Shown here one piece after another: positions 1 to 11,656 of a stretch of 64,000 nucleotides of DNA. Origin of the DNA: Persicaria tinctoria (taxonomy: Eukaryota; Streptophyta; Magnoliopsida; Caryophyllales; Polygonaceae); contig JBANSL010000009.1 of assembly GCA_037127255.1 (NCBI GenBank), forward strand, positions 24,392,475 through 24,456,474, read 5' to 3'. The position numbers and the translations under genes were made by a program. Position 1 is the stretch's first letter. Each line of letters opens with the position of its first letter. Below the pieces are notes generated by a model that did no database searches, was not told the DNA's origin, and was given only the letters and a program-made list of their open reading frames with translations.

Positions 1-2569
1 GCAGCTGGCGCATAGCGTGAAATTTTCTTTACAAATGGTGCATTATGCACTCCAGCGACAGCTTGCGAGCGATAAGGAGTGGGAGACCTGGTACCGGATT
101 AAGGGGGAAGCTCCAGCGGTTCTCCCTCAAGGAGTTTGCCTTAATAACCGGGCTGCGGTGCAGTCAATCAACATCTAGTGACATGGAGGACGACGAGAAA
201 GCTATCAAGGAGTTTTTTGGAAACAAGAAGATGACGGTCGGTGACCTGGAGACCGAGCTGAAGAACTCAATGTTGGTGGTGCGGAGCCCGCGAAGACGAT
301 TCAAGCTAGTGCTTCTGTACATTGTGGAAGGCGTTTTGTTAGGGGAGGAGCAGAGGAAGGGGCTGCGGAGCTGGATCGTCCGGTTGGTGGAGAATGTCGA
401 TCAGTTTTTGGCATTCTCATGGGGGAGGGTCATCTATGCTGCAACACACGTCTCGCTGAACGGCGCCGTAAAGCGCCGGGAGGCTGAGTTGAAGACAGAA
501 GATCGAAAGAAGCACAATGATTATGGTCTGATGGGTTATCCGCTATCCTTTCAGGTAACCTTCTCGACCACACCCATGATCATTTTGTAATTCATATGCT
601 GAAAATGTATTAATTTGAGTGGGGATGCGGTGCAGATTTGGTTGTTGGAATCCATGCCGAAATGGGGGGTCCGATTTGCGACGAAGGTGTCGACGACGAC
701 ATTCCCTCGTTGCATGAGATGGACCCTCAAGGACGAGAACCTAGCTTATAAGGATATAGCCAGCCGCGCCGAAGCTGAGGGAGAGGAGGCCATAGAGATT
801 GATGATAATCCAATACTCATACCAGAGGAGGCTGAGCTGGAGCTGATGGATGGTTGTGTCTACGATGATGAGAAGTCCGGCCCCCTCTTCGACGACCTAG
901 TTGCACCCTTCCTGACACATTTCGAAGCCCCTGGTGGGAGGTCCCCAAAGACGGGAAGAGGAGGCAATGAGAAGGATGGCTGGGTGGGGGACGTGGCCAA
1001 GACTTTGGAACAAGTTATGGACAAGCTTGAGACAATGTCAACAGAGATGGAGAAGATGGATGAAAAGGTACGCAATTAATTCCCAATTGTTCGTTTTGTG
1101 GAGACTCTGGATGATGGCGGGGATAAGCACACACAAGTTGAAACTGTGAAGGCAAGGGATGAGATATCAGGAGAGAGCAAGCTAGCTGGTGATGATGTCG
1201 GGGACAAGCATGATGAAGCTGAATCTGTCAAGGCAGGGGATGGGGGGAAGGAAAGACCAAGGAGGTCAGGTTTATTTATGAAAAAAATGTGACAAGGAAA
1301 ATTATATCTGTGACATGAAAGTTTATGGCAACTGACACGAAATTTTTTCAGACCAAGGCAGGGGACAAGCAATCTGATGTCGGGGACAAGGTAGCTGAAG
1401 GTGAATCCCTCAAGGCAGGGGATGGGACGGCAAGAGAGAGCAAGGATGTAAGTTTTTTCTATCAGTTATCGGTGACACGGACAATTTAGTTGCACGACAT
1501 GAGTATATCTATTATGTGACAAGGGATAGTGTCAATCTTAGCTGAAGTTTGATATGTTTGCAGTTGGGAGAGGTTGGTTTAAAGGGGTCTGGTCCTGATG
1601 AAGGAGGAAAGAAAATTGAAGGTGATGAGAGGGCGAAGCCCCGGGTAGCGCATGTGTATGCATCTAAGGGGGCGAAGAAGATTAGGAAGGGTGTTGGAGA
1701 GGAGCTGGCTCCCCCGGCCAAGAAACCGCGAGCCAGAAGGTAGCCACTATTCCCGCTGATGTTGTTGAGATAAAAATTGTGTCAGCGATGGACAACGACG
1801 CCATGACAAGTTCGGTGGCAAGGTACGTAGCTTATGTGTCTTACTCTCGAATAGACGACGAAGGTAGATAATTGAACGTCCACAATACCTGACAGAAACT
1901 TACCGTGCAGTGGAGACGTGGAGGTGCGCACGTCACCTTGCAGTGTGGATGTGACGAAGGAGTTACTGAACCGCCCGAAGAAACCCCAAGATTGGTTTGG
2001 AACAGTGGTATGAACACTTTGTCACCTATCAAATTTCCCGTGTCAGGATTTTGGATTGTAATTGATGTTCACTTCATGCAGGAGATGGAGGAGTGTTGCT
2101 ACCTTCTGCGCAAACCGGTCGCAGACAGAGCGGGTGACATTGGCAGTGGAGCCATCGTTGTGGATACGTGCTTGGCGAGAATTTATCTACCTCGGGAATG
2201 GAAGGAGTACAGCGCCAGCCTCGAAGCGTACGAGCCTAGTGATGTATTGATGGCGTACTTAGATGGCCGGTCTCCGAAGCCGTTGGGGCGACCGTGGTCA
2301 GGTACGGACCTCGTCCTCCTCCCCTTCAACGTCAGGAACAAACATTGGGTTGCCATTGCAATCGATCTGAAGGAGTGGGAGGTCGCGGTGTATGACTGCA
2401 ACGTCCACATCGTGACGGAACACCAGCTCCAGCCCCTCTTAATGCATGTGACAAGCCTCATCCCTGTCGTCATGCGGGCACACCCCGATCTGAAGGTCAA
2501 GTATGCGGATAAGGTCCCCACGCCATTTGCCATTCACCGGGACAAGAGCCTTCCACAAAACAAGCAAAG
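1..2569 (+). pseudogene. DUF1985-Ulp1 (C48 cysteine protease-like) MULE gene, copy 1, truncated
   Basis: The 5' end lies outside the window. An exon up to 554 encodes a DUF1985 domain (motif RFSLKEFALITGLRC). A one-base frameshift in the G run near 110 separates it from the upstream reading frame. The next exon (636-1067) follows a clean GT-AG intron and ends in an acidic, helical stretch. Several short low-complexity exons rich in GDK and KAGD follow, with uncertain boundaries. The exon at 2082-2569 encodes the Ulp1-like core with the catalytic His (HWVAIAIDL) and Asp (VYDCN). The last exon, which carries the catalytic Cys and is present in copy 2, is missing; unrelated LTR-like sequence follows instead. 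Such proteins are carried by plant MULEs. In the family, C48 proteases cleave SUMO-type conjugates, but whether this protein does so is unknown. Introns contain TGACACGG-type triads at 1290/1311/1333 and 1473/1495/1517. Confidence 0.75.
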
Positions 2570-2839
2570 GTAATTTGGATGGCTGTTGTGAGCTGAATCT
2601 GCCATGTTTTACAGTAACTTTTATATCGATTTCTGTATACATTGCATTCATTTGGGTTTAGATAGTACATAATCTATGTAGTTTATGTTTATTTGTCAAA
2701 TTATGGAATCTACACCAGTTTCTGTTTAATTCGCAGAAATCGAGGCATTTTACAGCAATTCTACAGAAGGTCGGAAAAGCTCGGAAAAACACTACAGAAG
2801 TCCAAGGTCAAAGCAGCGGAATCAAGCTGAAGATCAAGG
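2570..2839. other. Spacer after truncated Ulp1 copy 1
   Basis: AT-rich sequence starting with a donor-like GTAATT at 2570, so it is probably the beginning of the final intron of copy 1. It then passes into the TCGA-rich block. No gene is visible. Confidence 0.4.
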
Positions 2840-4880
2840 CTACTCGATCTCGAGTAGGCTTACTCGACATAGACGAGCCTATCCGAGCACAGCTTGGTCG
2901 AGCAGAGCCTGATCGAGAGCCAGACCAACCCGAGCTCCGAGCCCTACTCGATCTCGAGGACCACTAGTCGGGATCGACGAAGCCTCAGCGCCATGCCCGG
3001 AGTCGACAAGGAGAGGAGCCGAGGACGACCAGACGAGACTCGCTGCCAGCGACTCCACTCGCTGCAGCGGACCACTCGCTGCCGCGGAAGAGGCCACTCG
3101 CTGCCAGCGGATGAAGCAACTCGTGGGAGCGGAAGCGGAAGGGAAGAGCCCTACTCGATCTCGACGAACACTTGTCGAGATCGACGAGACCTTGAGTTCA
3201 GATCCGAGCTTGCCGAGGAGAGCCACTCAAGGAGACCTAGTCGACGATCATCCCTGCCCGGAGTCGACAAGGCTTACTCGAGGTCGACGAGCACCAGTGA
3301 CCAAGTCCGAGCCACATCGAGCAGATCTAGCCGAGGAAGTCCACTCGACGAACCATGCTACTCGAGGTCGACAAGCCCAACTCGAGGTCGACTAGAGTCG
3401 TGTCCAGCAGCTTCTCGACGAGACTTGTCCGACTAGACTTGGGATTCCTTGGGGCCGAAGGCGGAAGATTCTATCCGATTCCATCAAGTTCTATCATCAA
3501 GGAGACAAGATCTATCAAGACATGAAGACTTACCCTATTTAGTTTTATCTTTTCCTTTTAGATTTATTTCCATTATGGCATTTATTTATCTTTTAAAGCT
3601 TTAGATATAATTTTAGATAGAGATAGAAGATTTCTATCCTTGATTAGCAAGGACTAGATCACTATAAATAAGGCCCTAGGGGCTGGTTTTTGAGATATTC
3701 CAATTCCATCAACAATTCAATTTCAGAGACAATTAGTTAGTTCCACAGAGTAGTTTAGGAGTTCTAAGGTTTTTAGGGTTTTGGCTTTCTGCGAAAGTTG
3801 ATTGCCGGGATTGTAAAGGCTTTTGAATTTAGTTAATGCAAGTTTCTTTTTATACATCAATGTCTGCGATTGCAATGAGGCGTGAGTAGTCCACCCACTT
3901 CTGGGGCTGGGGTGAGCCCAACGGTGGCCATGTGAGGCGATGCGATAAAGGTCAGATCTTTTTGTGCAATTCATCTTCTATCCCTATGAGCATGATTCTT
4001 TTGCGAGAGTTGAAGGTGATCCTTGTTTGTATTATTGAAGCGAAAGTGATCTTAATGCAACTTGGATTAATTATGTGAAAAAGGGTTAGTAACAATTAGG
4101 GTTTATGCGAAAGCCTCTATATGCCTAATTGTTAATGACGAAAGTTATTTGAGGGAAAGCATGATCTTTTATGCCTTTATGTGTTACTTTGCATGGTTAT
4201 CGTTGTGGTATTGAAACCCTGGCCTTGGAAGTCTTTTTATATATTGAAGTTTATTTCTGTCGAAAATCTGCGTTTGTCTTTAATTCTGCAATTTACAGTT
4301 TTCTGCATTGTTACTCGACATAGAGGAGATCTTGTTGATCTCGAGGAGGACCTTTGTCGAGGTCGAGTTGTGATTCTTCTGTCTTTATCGATTTCAAGTT
4401 CCTGTCTTTACTTTCTTTGTCGAGATCGAGTACCTCTTGTCGAGGTCGAGTACGCTTTGTTTGTCGAGTTGATTGCCTTTGTTTTCTGTTTTCTGTTTTC
4501 ATTACTGCTCTTGTCGAGATAGAGGACAGCTAGTCGACTTCGAGTAGCTTCTGTGTCCTTGCTTTTAGTTTCTGCTTTGCTTCTATTTTGCTTTGTTCTT
4601 TACTTCCTTTGCTTTACTTTCTGTCTTTAGTTTATTCTTTGCTTTTGTTTTAGTTGCCCTTGCCGGGTTTATTTGTTTCTGTTTTTCTGCTGCTTTGCCT
4701 GTGAGAATTTACAGCTACCTAAGAACTGCTGACGTGCTTCCTCGTGGATTCGATCCTGACTTTTCTCTTACTACAACGGGAGGAAGTCTTGTATTTATTT
4801 GCTGAGACATGGAAGTCAGTCTGATCTATACTTCATATTTATTTCAATACTCGATTTACTCCTGCAACAACAATGACATG
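2840..4880 (+). repeat. LTR-like block, possibly a solo LTR of a gypsy (Athila/Tat-type) element
   Basis: The block separates the two Ulp1 copies and has no extended protein homology. About 2845-3440 is packed with degenerate TCGA-centred words (CTCGATCTCGAG, TCGAGGTCGAC), which resume at about 4310-4540. A promoter-like segment with TATAAATA at 3663 lies between. The stretch at 4700-4805 (around GCTGACGTGCTTCCTCG) is clearly related, in inverse orientation, to 44640-44800, so it belongs to a dispersed family. Size, TATA position and the absence of genes suggest a solo LTR or a truncated LTR plus leader. I could not identify TG...CA ends with a target duplication. The alternative is a fragment of an unclassified non-autonomous element. 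Confidence 0.45.
3663..3670 (+). promoter_or_regulatory. TATA box of the LTR-like block
   Basis: TATAAATA followed by GGCCCTAGGGGC and a transcription-start-like stretch, in the arrangement seen in plant retrotransposon LTR promoters. Functional status is inferred. Confidence 0.45.
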
Positions 4881-6023
4881 GTTCAATTTCGTTTGATTGG
4901 ATGTGGAATCGGTGTCCGCGTTCTGACCGAATCTCGTCGCAACTACTGCGTTACGTGTTACAACGGCAGCTTGTGACAGAAAAGAAGTGGGAGACTTGGT
5001 ACATGCTTCAAGACAAGCTGCGGCGATTCTCTATCAAGGAGTTTGCGCTCGTTACTGGGATGCGGTGTGGTCGAGTTCGGGGGGAAGACACAGAGACGGA
5101 GGATGACAAGAAGACAAAGAAGGCTCTCAAGGACTTATTCGAAATGGACACCATGAAGGTGGGTGAGCTAGAGAATGCCTTCAAGAACTCCATCTTGAAG
5201 TAGTCGAGTGCGAGAAGGCGTTTTAAGATCGCTCTCCTCCTCATCGTCGAGGGAGTTCTGCTGGGGGGAGAACCCAGGAAAGCCATACGAGGGTGGATCG
5301 TGAAGCTTGTGGAGAACGTTGATCGATTTCTAGATTACCCCTAGGGCAGGATTGTGTACGAGGCCACCCACGAGTCCATGTCGGGCGTCATAGAACGACG
5401 TGTCGCTGACTTGAAGCCGAAGGCGAACGACAAGGAGGATCGATATGGATATGGGTTTATGGGTTTTCCGTGTGCGTTCCAGGTTAGCTACTTGACCGAA
5501 GTTATGCTTGAACTATTACGTGCAATTGATGCACTCGAGTGACATGTGTGGTTGTTTTAGATTTGGTTGTACGAAGCAGTCCCGGGGATTGGGGAGGCGT
5601 TTGCGAACCGGGTGTCGAACACGGCGTTGCCTCGCATGCTGAGGTGGACAGCCGATGATGACAATCTAATGTATGAGACGATCCAGTCCCGCATGGACCC
5701 TGAAAAATCGGATAGCATCAAGGTCGAAGACAACCCGATACTAGTACCGAAGGCCGGCGAGTATGAATTGATGTTCGGGTGCTTCTACCAGCATGAGGAG
5801 CCTGACCTCTACTTTGATGACATTGAGGCTGCGTTGGCACCGAGTTATTACAGTGAAGGCTCTGGCAAGTCCGACCCGAGTTCGGAGCAACGAGATGGGA
5901 TAAGGGAATCCTGGGAAGATAAGTTGGGGAAGTCAGTAGAACTGATCTTGGAGAGGTTGGGAACCATGTCAACATGGATGCGGAGCATGGATGACAAGGT
6001 ACGTGTAACGTTTTTGCCATTTG

Positions 6024-6075
6024 TGACACGGGTATATTTTATATGTGACACGGGTATTTTTCAAAGGTGACACGG
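6024..6075 (+). promoter_or_regulatory. TGACACGG triad, 22-bp spacing, in an intron
   Basis: Three perfect copies of TGACACGG start at 6024, 6046 and 6068, exactly 22 bp apart, inside an intron of Ulp1 copy 2. This is the cleanest example of the element-wide triad pattern. Candidate protein-binding array. Confidence 0.6.
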
Positions 6076-6406
6076 GTTACTTATCTCCCAATGCCGAATA
6101 ACATTCGCTAACCACCCCTCATTTATGTACTTTGTGTATTAGATGAAGGTGTTGGAAGGTGTTGTGAATGAGATGCGAGATGGCCTGTCGAATGCAGGAG
6201 GTGAGCAGAAACCAATGGGCGATGTCCGTGGAGAGGATAACGACCAAAAGATCGGGGGGACAGAGGAACCAACTAAGGTGGAAGACCAGCCACTAGAAGG
6301 ATAAGAGGAGGTAAATTGGTTGTTACTTGACATGGTATTTTCTGAATCCACGGTGAAGGGGTAATAGAATCAACATTTTTTAATATGTCAATATTTTGTA
6401 GACAAC

Positions 6407-6458
6407 TAACACGGTTGTTAATGTGAAGCGACACGTTTTAATATGTTAAGTGACAAGG
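6407..6458 (+). promoter_or_regulatory. TGACACGG-like triad in the next intron
   Basis: TAACACGG at 6407, CGACACGT at 6429 and TGACAAGG at 6451 are spaced 22 and 22 bp. A third triad (TGACAAGT 6731, CGACACGA 6753, TGATACGG 6774) sits in the following intron. The spacing is kept although the words drift. Confidence 0.5.
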
Positions 6459-8031
6459 GAACAAATATATTATCTGAATGACAGTTGAAATAACCATAAC
6501 CAATTGCCAGATCTCAGAGGCTGTGAAAGACGAGACCGTTGGAGGAACTGGGAGAGATGTCAGTGGAAAGAAAGATGGAAAACATAGGGAGGCTGAGGAG
6601 AAAAACCTTAAGGCCGGTTCAACGGAGGTACCACCTACAGTGAACGACGAGGCAACGCCGGAAGGACAGGATGAGAGGGTAAATTGGCTGTTACTTTACA
6701 TTGTCATTTGAATCTATAGTAGTACGTAAGTGACAAGTGTATTAGTGTTAGCCGACACGAGTACAGTTTCGGGTGATACGGGGGTAAAAACATTTTTGCC
6801 CTGACCGTTGAAACTGTCTAACCAATTGGCAGATCCCAGAGGCTGCAAGAGCGGAGCCCGTTCGAGGCAGGAAGAGTAAGAGAGGTCCAGGAGGTGAAGG
6901 AGAAGTGAAGTCCCCGCCTCAGAAGAAAACGCGGGGCCGAAAAGGGAAGAACGTTGTCGAAGGCGCGGCCGCGATTCAGCTGGGTCTTGTTTCCGTGTCA
7001 GACAACGATGGGTTCCTCCGCTGGATGGATAGGTGACACTCATCAGCAGACGTACCCAAGTTATTGCATACATGACTCCATTCCCCTAACATTGTGGTTG
7101 TGGTTGTGCAGCGGGGATGAGGACAGCTGGAACACTGCATATGGCACGGCGCTGAGTAAGGAGTTCTTCACCGCACTAAAAACGCCCACAGTTTGGCTAA
7201 ACTCCGAGGTACGAAACCCGCCTAAGTGACTACCTTTGTCTAGTGAATGACACGGTATCTACTGTAATAGGTACTGGAATAGTTTTGGATTTTGACTAGG
7301 GTTGTAATCGATGCAGCACATGGAACAAGCATGCTATCTTCTTCGTAAAGGGGTAACGGAGAGGGCCGACGACTTTGGCGGTCGATTTGTCGTTGTGGAC
7401 ACATATTTTGGTCGCTATCTGCAGACAGAGTGGGATAAATACAAGACCGATGCGGATAGCTACCAAGCCGATGAGAAGCTGCTTGCCTACTTCAACGGAC
7501 GGTCCCTGGTGACGATAGGCCGGGCGTGGGAAGGGGCGGAACTTATCCTCCTACCGTTGAACGTGGACAATATTCACTAGATCGCCGTAGCGATAGATCT
7601 GGTCGGGTGGCAGGTAAGGGTTTATGATTCGGACGTTTACATCGTGAGGGACCGCCATCTGCCGGCACACTTAAGCTGCATCACCCACCTTATCCCGGTA
7701 CTGATGAATGCCCACCCCGCGTTGAAGGCCACCTACGTCGACAAGTTGCCTAAGTCGTTCGCCCTTAGTCGCGAGAAAAGGATTCCGCAAAACAAGCAGA
7801 GGTAATTTATGTCCAACACTTAAATATCTCTTCGTCTCATAGTGGCATCCGGCTGTAATGAATCTGACTCCTGCGATTCTCTATTGCAGTGGAGACTGCG
7901 GTCCTTACACGATCAGATTCATGCAACTCCTCACGAAGGACGCCCCCACCTACGACGGTCTTGACGACGTATTCATCGGGGCGTACAGGCACATGCTCGT
8001 TGTTCGCATCTTCAATGGTACACGGTTATGA

Positions 8032-8321
8032 TCTCAGTTGTGATCACCATTGCCCAGTGTTATGAAATTTGATGTTATGGTAGAAGCTTCTTATGAACAT
8101 CGTTTTTATTGTGTTGGATATTTATGAACATGGTTGTTGGTTCTCACATCTGGTTGTGGACGGTAGTTCACTAGGTTGGTATTTTAGTACGTTGCTATGA
8201 ACTATTTCGCATTCTTTATCTTCAGTCGGTGGTTATGTGTTGTGGACTGTTACTTTATTTGTATGATAATTTTTAAGCAGTGATTGACGATGTTGGCATG
8301 GTGGAAACATTGGTTATAATG
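8032..8321. other. Downstream flank of Ulp1 copy 2
   Basis: No coding sequence seen. 8171-8250 is closely similar to 12378-12700 apart from a MITE present only in the latter, so it gives the empty-site version of that locus. Confidence 0.4.
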
Positions 8322-9470
8322 AGTATGGAAATCACCGTGTCACCAAACTTGGAATCCCGTGTTAACTCACGTAATTATCCGTGTCACATATGTCAATATG
8401 GTGAGTAGGGTGATTTTCTAACCTTGTTTATGTATTGATAGGTTGATATAAGAATTGTTACGTGCCTATCATAGGAACCACATAAGTTTACATTTTGTCA
8501 TGGATGATTGAATGTCATGTGGCAAGAAACTTACTCGGTTGAAATGCATATTATAAGTTGTAAGGAAATCACCCGTGTCACCAAACTTGGAATCCCGTGT
8601 CAACAGACATAATTATCCGTGTCACATATGTCAATATGGTGAGTAGGGTGATTTTCTAACCTTGTTTATGCATTGATAGGTTGATATAAGAAATGTTAAG
8701 TCCCTATCATAGGAACCACATAAGTTGACATTTTGTCATGGATGATTGAATGTCATGTGGCAAGAAACTTACTCGGTTGAAATGCATATTATAAGTTGTA
8801 AGGAAATCATCCGTGTCACCAAACTTGGAATCCCGTGTCAACAGACGTAATTATCCGTGTCACATATGTCAATATGGTGAGTAGGGTGATTTTCTAACCT
8901 TGTTTATGTATTGATAGGTTGATATAAGAAATGTTACGTCCCTATCATAGGAACCACATAAGTTGACATTTTGTCATGGATGATTGAATGTCATGTGGCA
9001 AGAAACTTACTCGGTTGAAATGCATATTATAAGTTGTAAGGAAATCACCCGTGTCACCAAACTTGGAATCCCGTGTCAACTGACGTAATTATCCATGTCA
9101 CATATGTCAATATGGTGAGTAGGGTGATTTTCTAACCTTGTTTATGTATTGATAGGTTGATATAAGAAATGTTACGTCCCTATCATAGGAACCACATAAG
9201 TTTACATTTTGTCATGGATGATTGAATGTCATGTGACAAGAAACTTACTCGGTTGAAATGCATATTATAAGTTGTAAGGAAATCACCCGTGTCACCAAAC
9301 TTGAAATCCCGTGTCAACTGATGTAATTATCCGTGTCACATATGTCAATATTGATAGGTTAATGTAAGAATTGTTACGTGTCAATCATAGAAACCATATA
9401 AGTGTACATTTTGTCATGGATAATTGATGTCATGTGGCAAGAAAATAACTCAGTTGAAATGCATAACACC
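8322..9470. repeat. Tandem array, 5 units of 238 bp, each with a CCGTGTCA triad
   Basis: The phrase ending CCGTGTCA recurs with its last base at 8342, 8580, 8818, 9056 and 9294, exactly 238 bp apart each time. Each unit has three CCGTGTCA-like words 22 bp apart (for example 8573, 8595, 8617), separated by spacers such as CCAAACTTGGAAT. Units are nearly identical; the fifth has an internal deletion. The array lies between the converging Ulp1 and coiled-coil genes and has no ORF. The near identity suggests recent amplification. Confidence 0.9.
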
Positions 9471-9727
9471 AACAAGTGGAAATGTAATAGACATGCATAA
9501 TATAGGAGGGACATTGCCCTATACATACCATATTCGATCATACAGGCACCATTCATAACGGTGCAACCACACTCGGCGTTCCAAAAAACGACAACTAATC
9601 GAGCGTGGGTGAGACATTGTTTCTAACTACCCTTACATATATAGGCCCCTAACTGCATAAAATGGGGGACATCCGCCACATACAGAGTTGTTCCAAGTCC
9701 AAAAAAACACATCTGTTTCGCATCACA

Positions 9728-10312
9728 TCAGTATATGGCAACTACTACAACAACATCACAAGTTTTGGCAAAAAACAAACAGAACTGACTTGGGAGGTCG
9801 TAAGCCCTGGTGACCAGACGCACCATTACTCCCATCATCAGTACGAGAATCCACCACATGAGCCTGTTCCAGCGGGTCAGTTGTCGGGTGCGGAGCTGCT
9901 CGCTAGCGTGCCCGACCCACTGCCCACAGAGGAAGGAGCCCACCTCGGCCACCCGCTGCGCCAGGTGGTTGTTGCTAGCCTCGCTCCTCACCAACTTGTT
10001 GGCGAGGACCATGTTCTCTTCCATTGTGGCCTGCAGCGTGGTCTGGGTAACCTGCAACTCAGTAGTGGCGGCCTGCAGCGTGGACTGGAGGTCAGTGAGC
10101 TCTTCGGCGGCGTAGTTCTAGAGCGCATTGTCCTCAGCCACCTGCTCGGGGTCTCTTCTGTCTGACTGATCATCCTCCTCCTCTCGACGGTCCCGACGGC
10201 TCCGACCGTAGTCGTAGTCCGTACGCAGCAGTAATACCTCCTATCGTCACCGCTCTGGTAGCTCCGGTCGCTGTCGGAGTCCGTGTCAATGTCGATGTCG
10301 GAGTACGGCCAC
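9728..10312 (-). pseudogene. Degenerate MULE third gene: acidic coiled-coil protein with C-terminal membrane segment
   Basis: On the - strand an ATG at 10312 starts MWPYSDIDIDTDSDSD, an acidic, Ser/Asp-rich N-terminus. After a frameshift the reading passes through charged RREEEDD-type sequence into a heptad-like coiled coil (ELTDLQSTLQAATTELQVTQ). It ends in a hydrophobic segment (WWILVLMMGVMVRLV) typical of a tail anchor. There is one in-frame stop at 10118-10120 (CTAG context). It is convergent with the Ulp1 gene and lies between it and the transposase, so it looks like a third MULE gene. I do not recognise a named domain. A protein-interaction or membrane role is possible, but nothing in the sequence proves it. 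Confidence 0.5.
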
Positions 10313-10420
10313 ATGATTCCTACCAGTACAAGGGAAAATAAACGTGAGATTGCAGAAGAAAACCAAACACAAGAACATACATACATATGAAAAATATCTA
10401 AGCATGTTTTATATTGGAGA

Positions 10421-11182
10421 CAAGTACATATATATGAAAAAGATGAATGGGAGAGTGAGATGATATGTCACCAAACAACTAAAGGAGAATGTAATATATA
10501 AGCTAAAATAATGTCTGGACCTTATAATGTTGAGAAGGAGAGATTTATGTCCAAGCAAAGTTGGAAATGGTAAATACAAGTGTGAATATGAAACTCATAT
10601 CAATGAAATTTCTGGAAGATGTCATTTGTAAGATGCATGTGGCAACGGAGTCCACAAATCTGATAACAAACTCATATCAATGAAATAAAGTTTCACAAAG
10701 TTATATAACAAATGGGAAGAAATCACCCGTGTCACCAAATTTGGAATCCCGTGTCACCAACTATATATACTTGACTGACTTCCCTACTAAGAACCTTCAC
10801 ATACAAAGAGAAAGGTTGCAACATTCATAGGCTTAATCATATTTATGCTTTAGATTCACACAAAAAGGATCCAAAATGTTCTATTTCTTTTTCAAGCCTA
10901 ACAAGTACATATATATGAAGAAGATGAATGGCAGAGTGAGATGATATGTCACCAAACAACTAAAGGAGAATGTAATATATAAGCTAAATTACTGTAAGCA
11001 CCTTATAATTTTGATAAGGAGAGATTTATGTGCAAGCAAAGACCAATTACAAAGAGGTGGTTAGGAAACCCATCATCACAAATCTGATAACAAACTCATA
11101 TCAATGAAATCAAGTTTTCGCAAATATATATAAAAAATGGGAAGAAATCACCCGTGTCACCAAAGTTGTAATCCCCTGTCAC
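10421..11182. repeat. Direct duplication (about 480 bp period) in MULE noncoding DNA, with motif pairs
   Basis: Sequence from about 10421 recurs from about 10902: GATGAATGG followed by GAGTGAGATGATATGTCACC appears at 10442 and 10923 with only a few changes nearby. Each copy ends with CCGTGTCA words (10727/10749 and 11152, with CCCTGTCA at 11174), again 22 bp apart. No coding sequence is visible. Confidence 0.6.
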
Positions 11183-11648
11183 CAGTGGCGGATCCTGAAA
11201 CTGATGATTGAGGGGGCGGAAAATTACCATAAAGTTTTTTCATGTAAAATGAAACCCTAATTTTTCTTTTCCAAAAAATGATCAATATCATGGATATATA
11301 ACTAGAATAAAAACATAAATTGTGCATCCTTTATTTCATTGTTTTCAAATATTTCAATATAAGCTCCTAATTTGAAGTTTTCGTTTTTAATTATAGTATT
11401 AAGGCATAAAGTTTAACAAATGATAATTACGATAAAAGTATAATAGTTTGGTGAACGATGTAAGAAATAATCTACATATGTTCGGTGCTGAAAATTGAAA
11501 TGCTTATAACTTTTTGCTCGGATATCGGATTTGAGCTTATAATATATCAAATCAAAGCTATCGACGAGAGGAATATGTATGTTAAATTTTATTTTTGATT
11601 GGGGGGGGGGCGACTGCCACCCCCGGCCCTAAAGAGGATCCGCCTCTG
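11183..11648. mobile_element. hAT-type MITE with 8-bp target duplication
   Basis: The element has terminal inverted repeats CAGTGGCGGATCCT (left) and the complement of AGGATCCGCCTCTG (right), about one mismatch apart. It is flanked on both sides by the direct repeat CCTGTCAC (11175-11182 and 11649-11656). An 8-bp duplication and CAG... termini are standard for hAT elements. It is 466 bp, AT-rich, and lacks transposase coding. It carries a short G run near its right end. Confidence 0.8.
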
Positions 11649-11656
11649 CCTGTCAC

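Larger units (their letters stand above)
4901..8031 (+). pseudogene. DUF1985-Ulp1 MULE gene, copy 2, with final Cys exon
   Basis: This is a diverged homologue of copy 1 that is complete to the C-terminus. DUF1985 (RFSIKEFALVTGMRC) lies at 4901-5480. The second exon starts near 5560 (IWLYEAVPGIGEAFANRV), and exons of acidic low-complexity sequence follow. The Ulp1 exon starts near 7311 and ends near 7802. The last exon (7890-8031, after CTATTGCAG) encodes SGDCGPYT with the catalytic Cys and stops at 8029-8031. In-frame stops occur at 5201-5203, 5342-5344 and 7578-7580. The last replaces the Trp directly after the catalytic His, and two of the three read CTAG where copy 1 has TGG, so the gene is dead as it stands. 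Introns carry motif triads at 6024/6046/6068, 6407/6429/6451 and 6731/6753/6774. C48 fold assignment is firm from the His, Asp and Cys motifs; biological role is inferred only. Confidence 0.75.

Noticed and set aside
2894..3436. 180-aa Arg/Ser-rich ORF as an SR-type protein
   Set aside because: The Arg and Ser arise from TCGA-rich repeats in all frames and both strands; no RRM or other domain.
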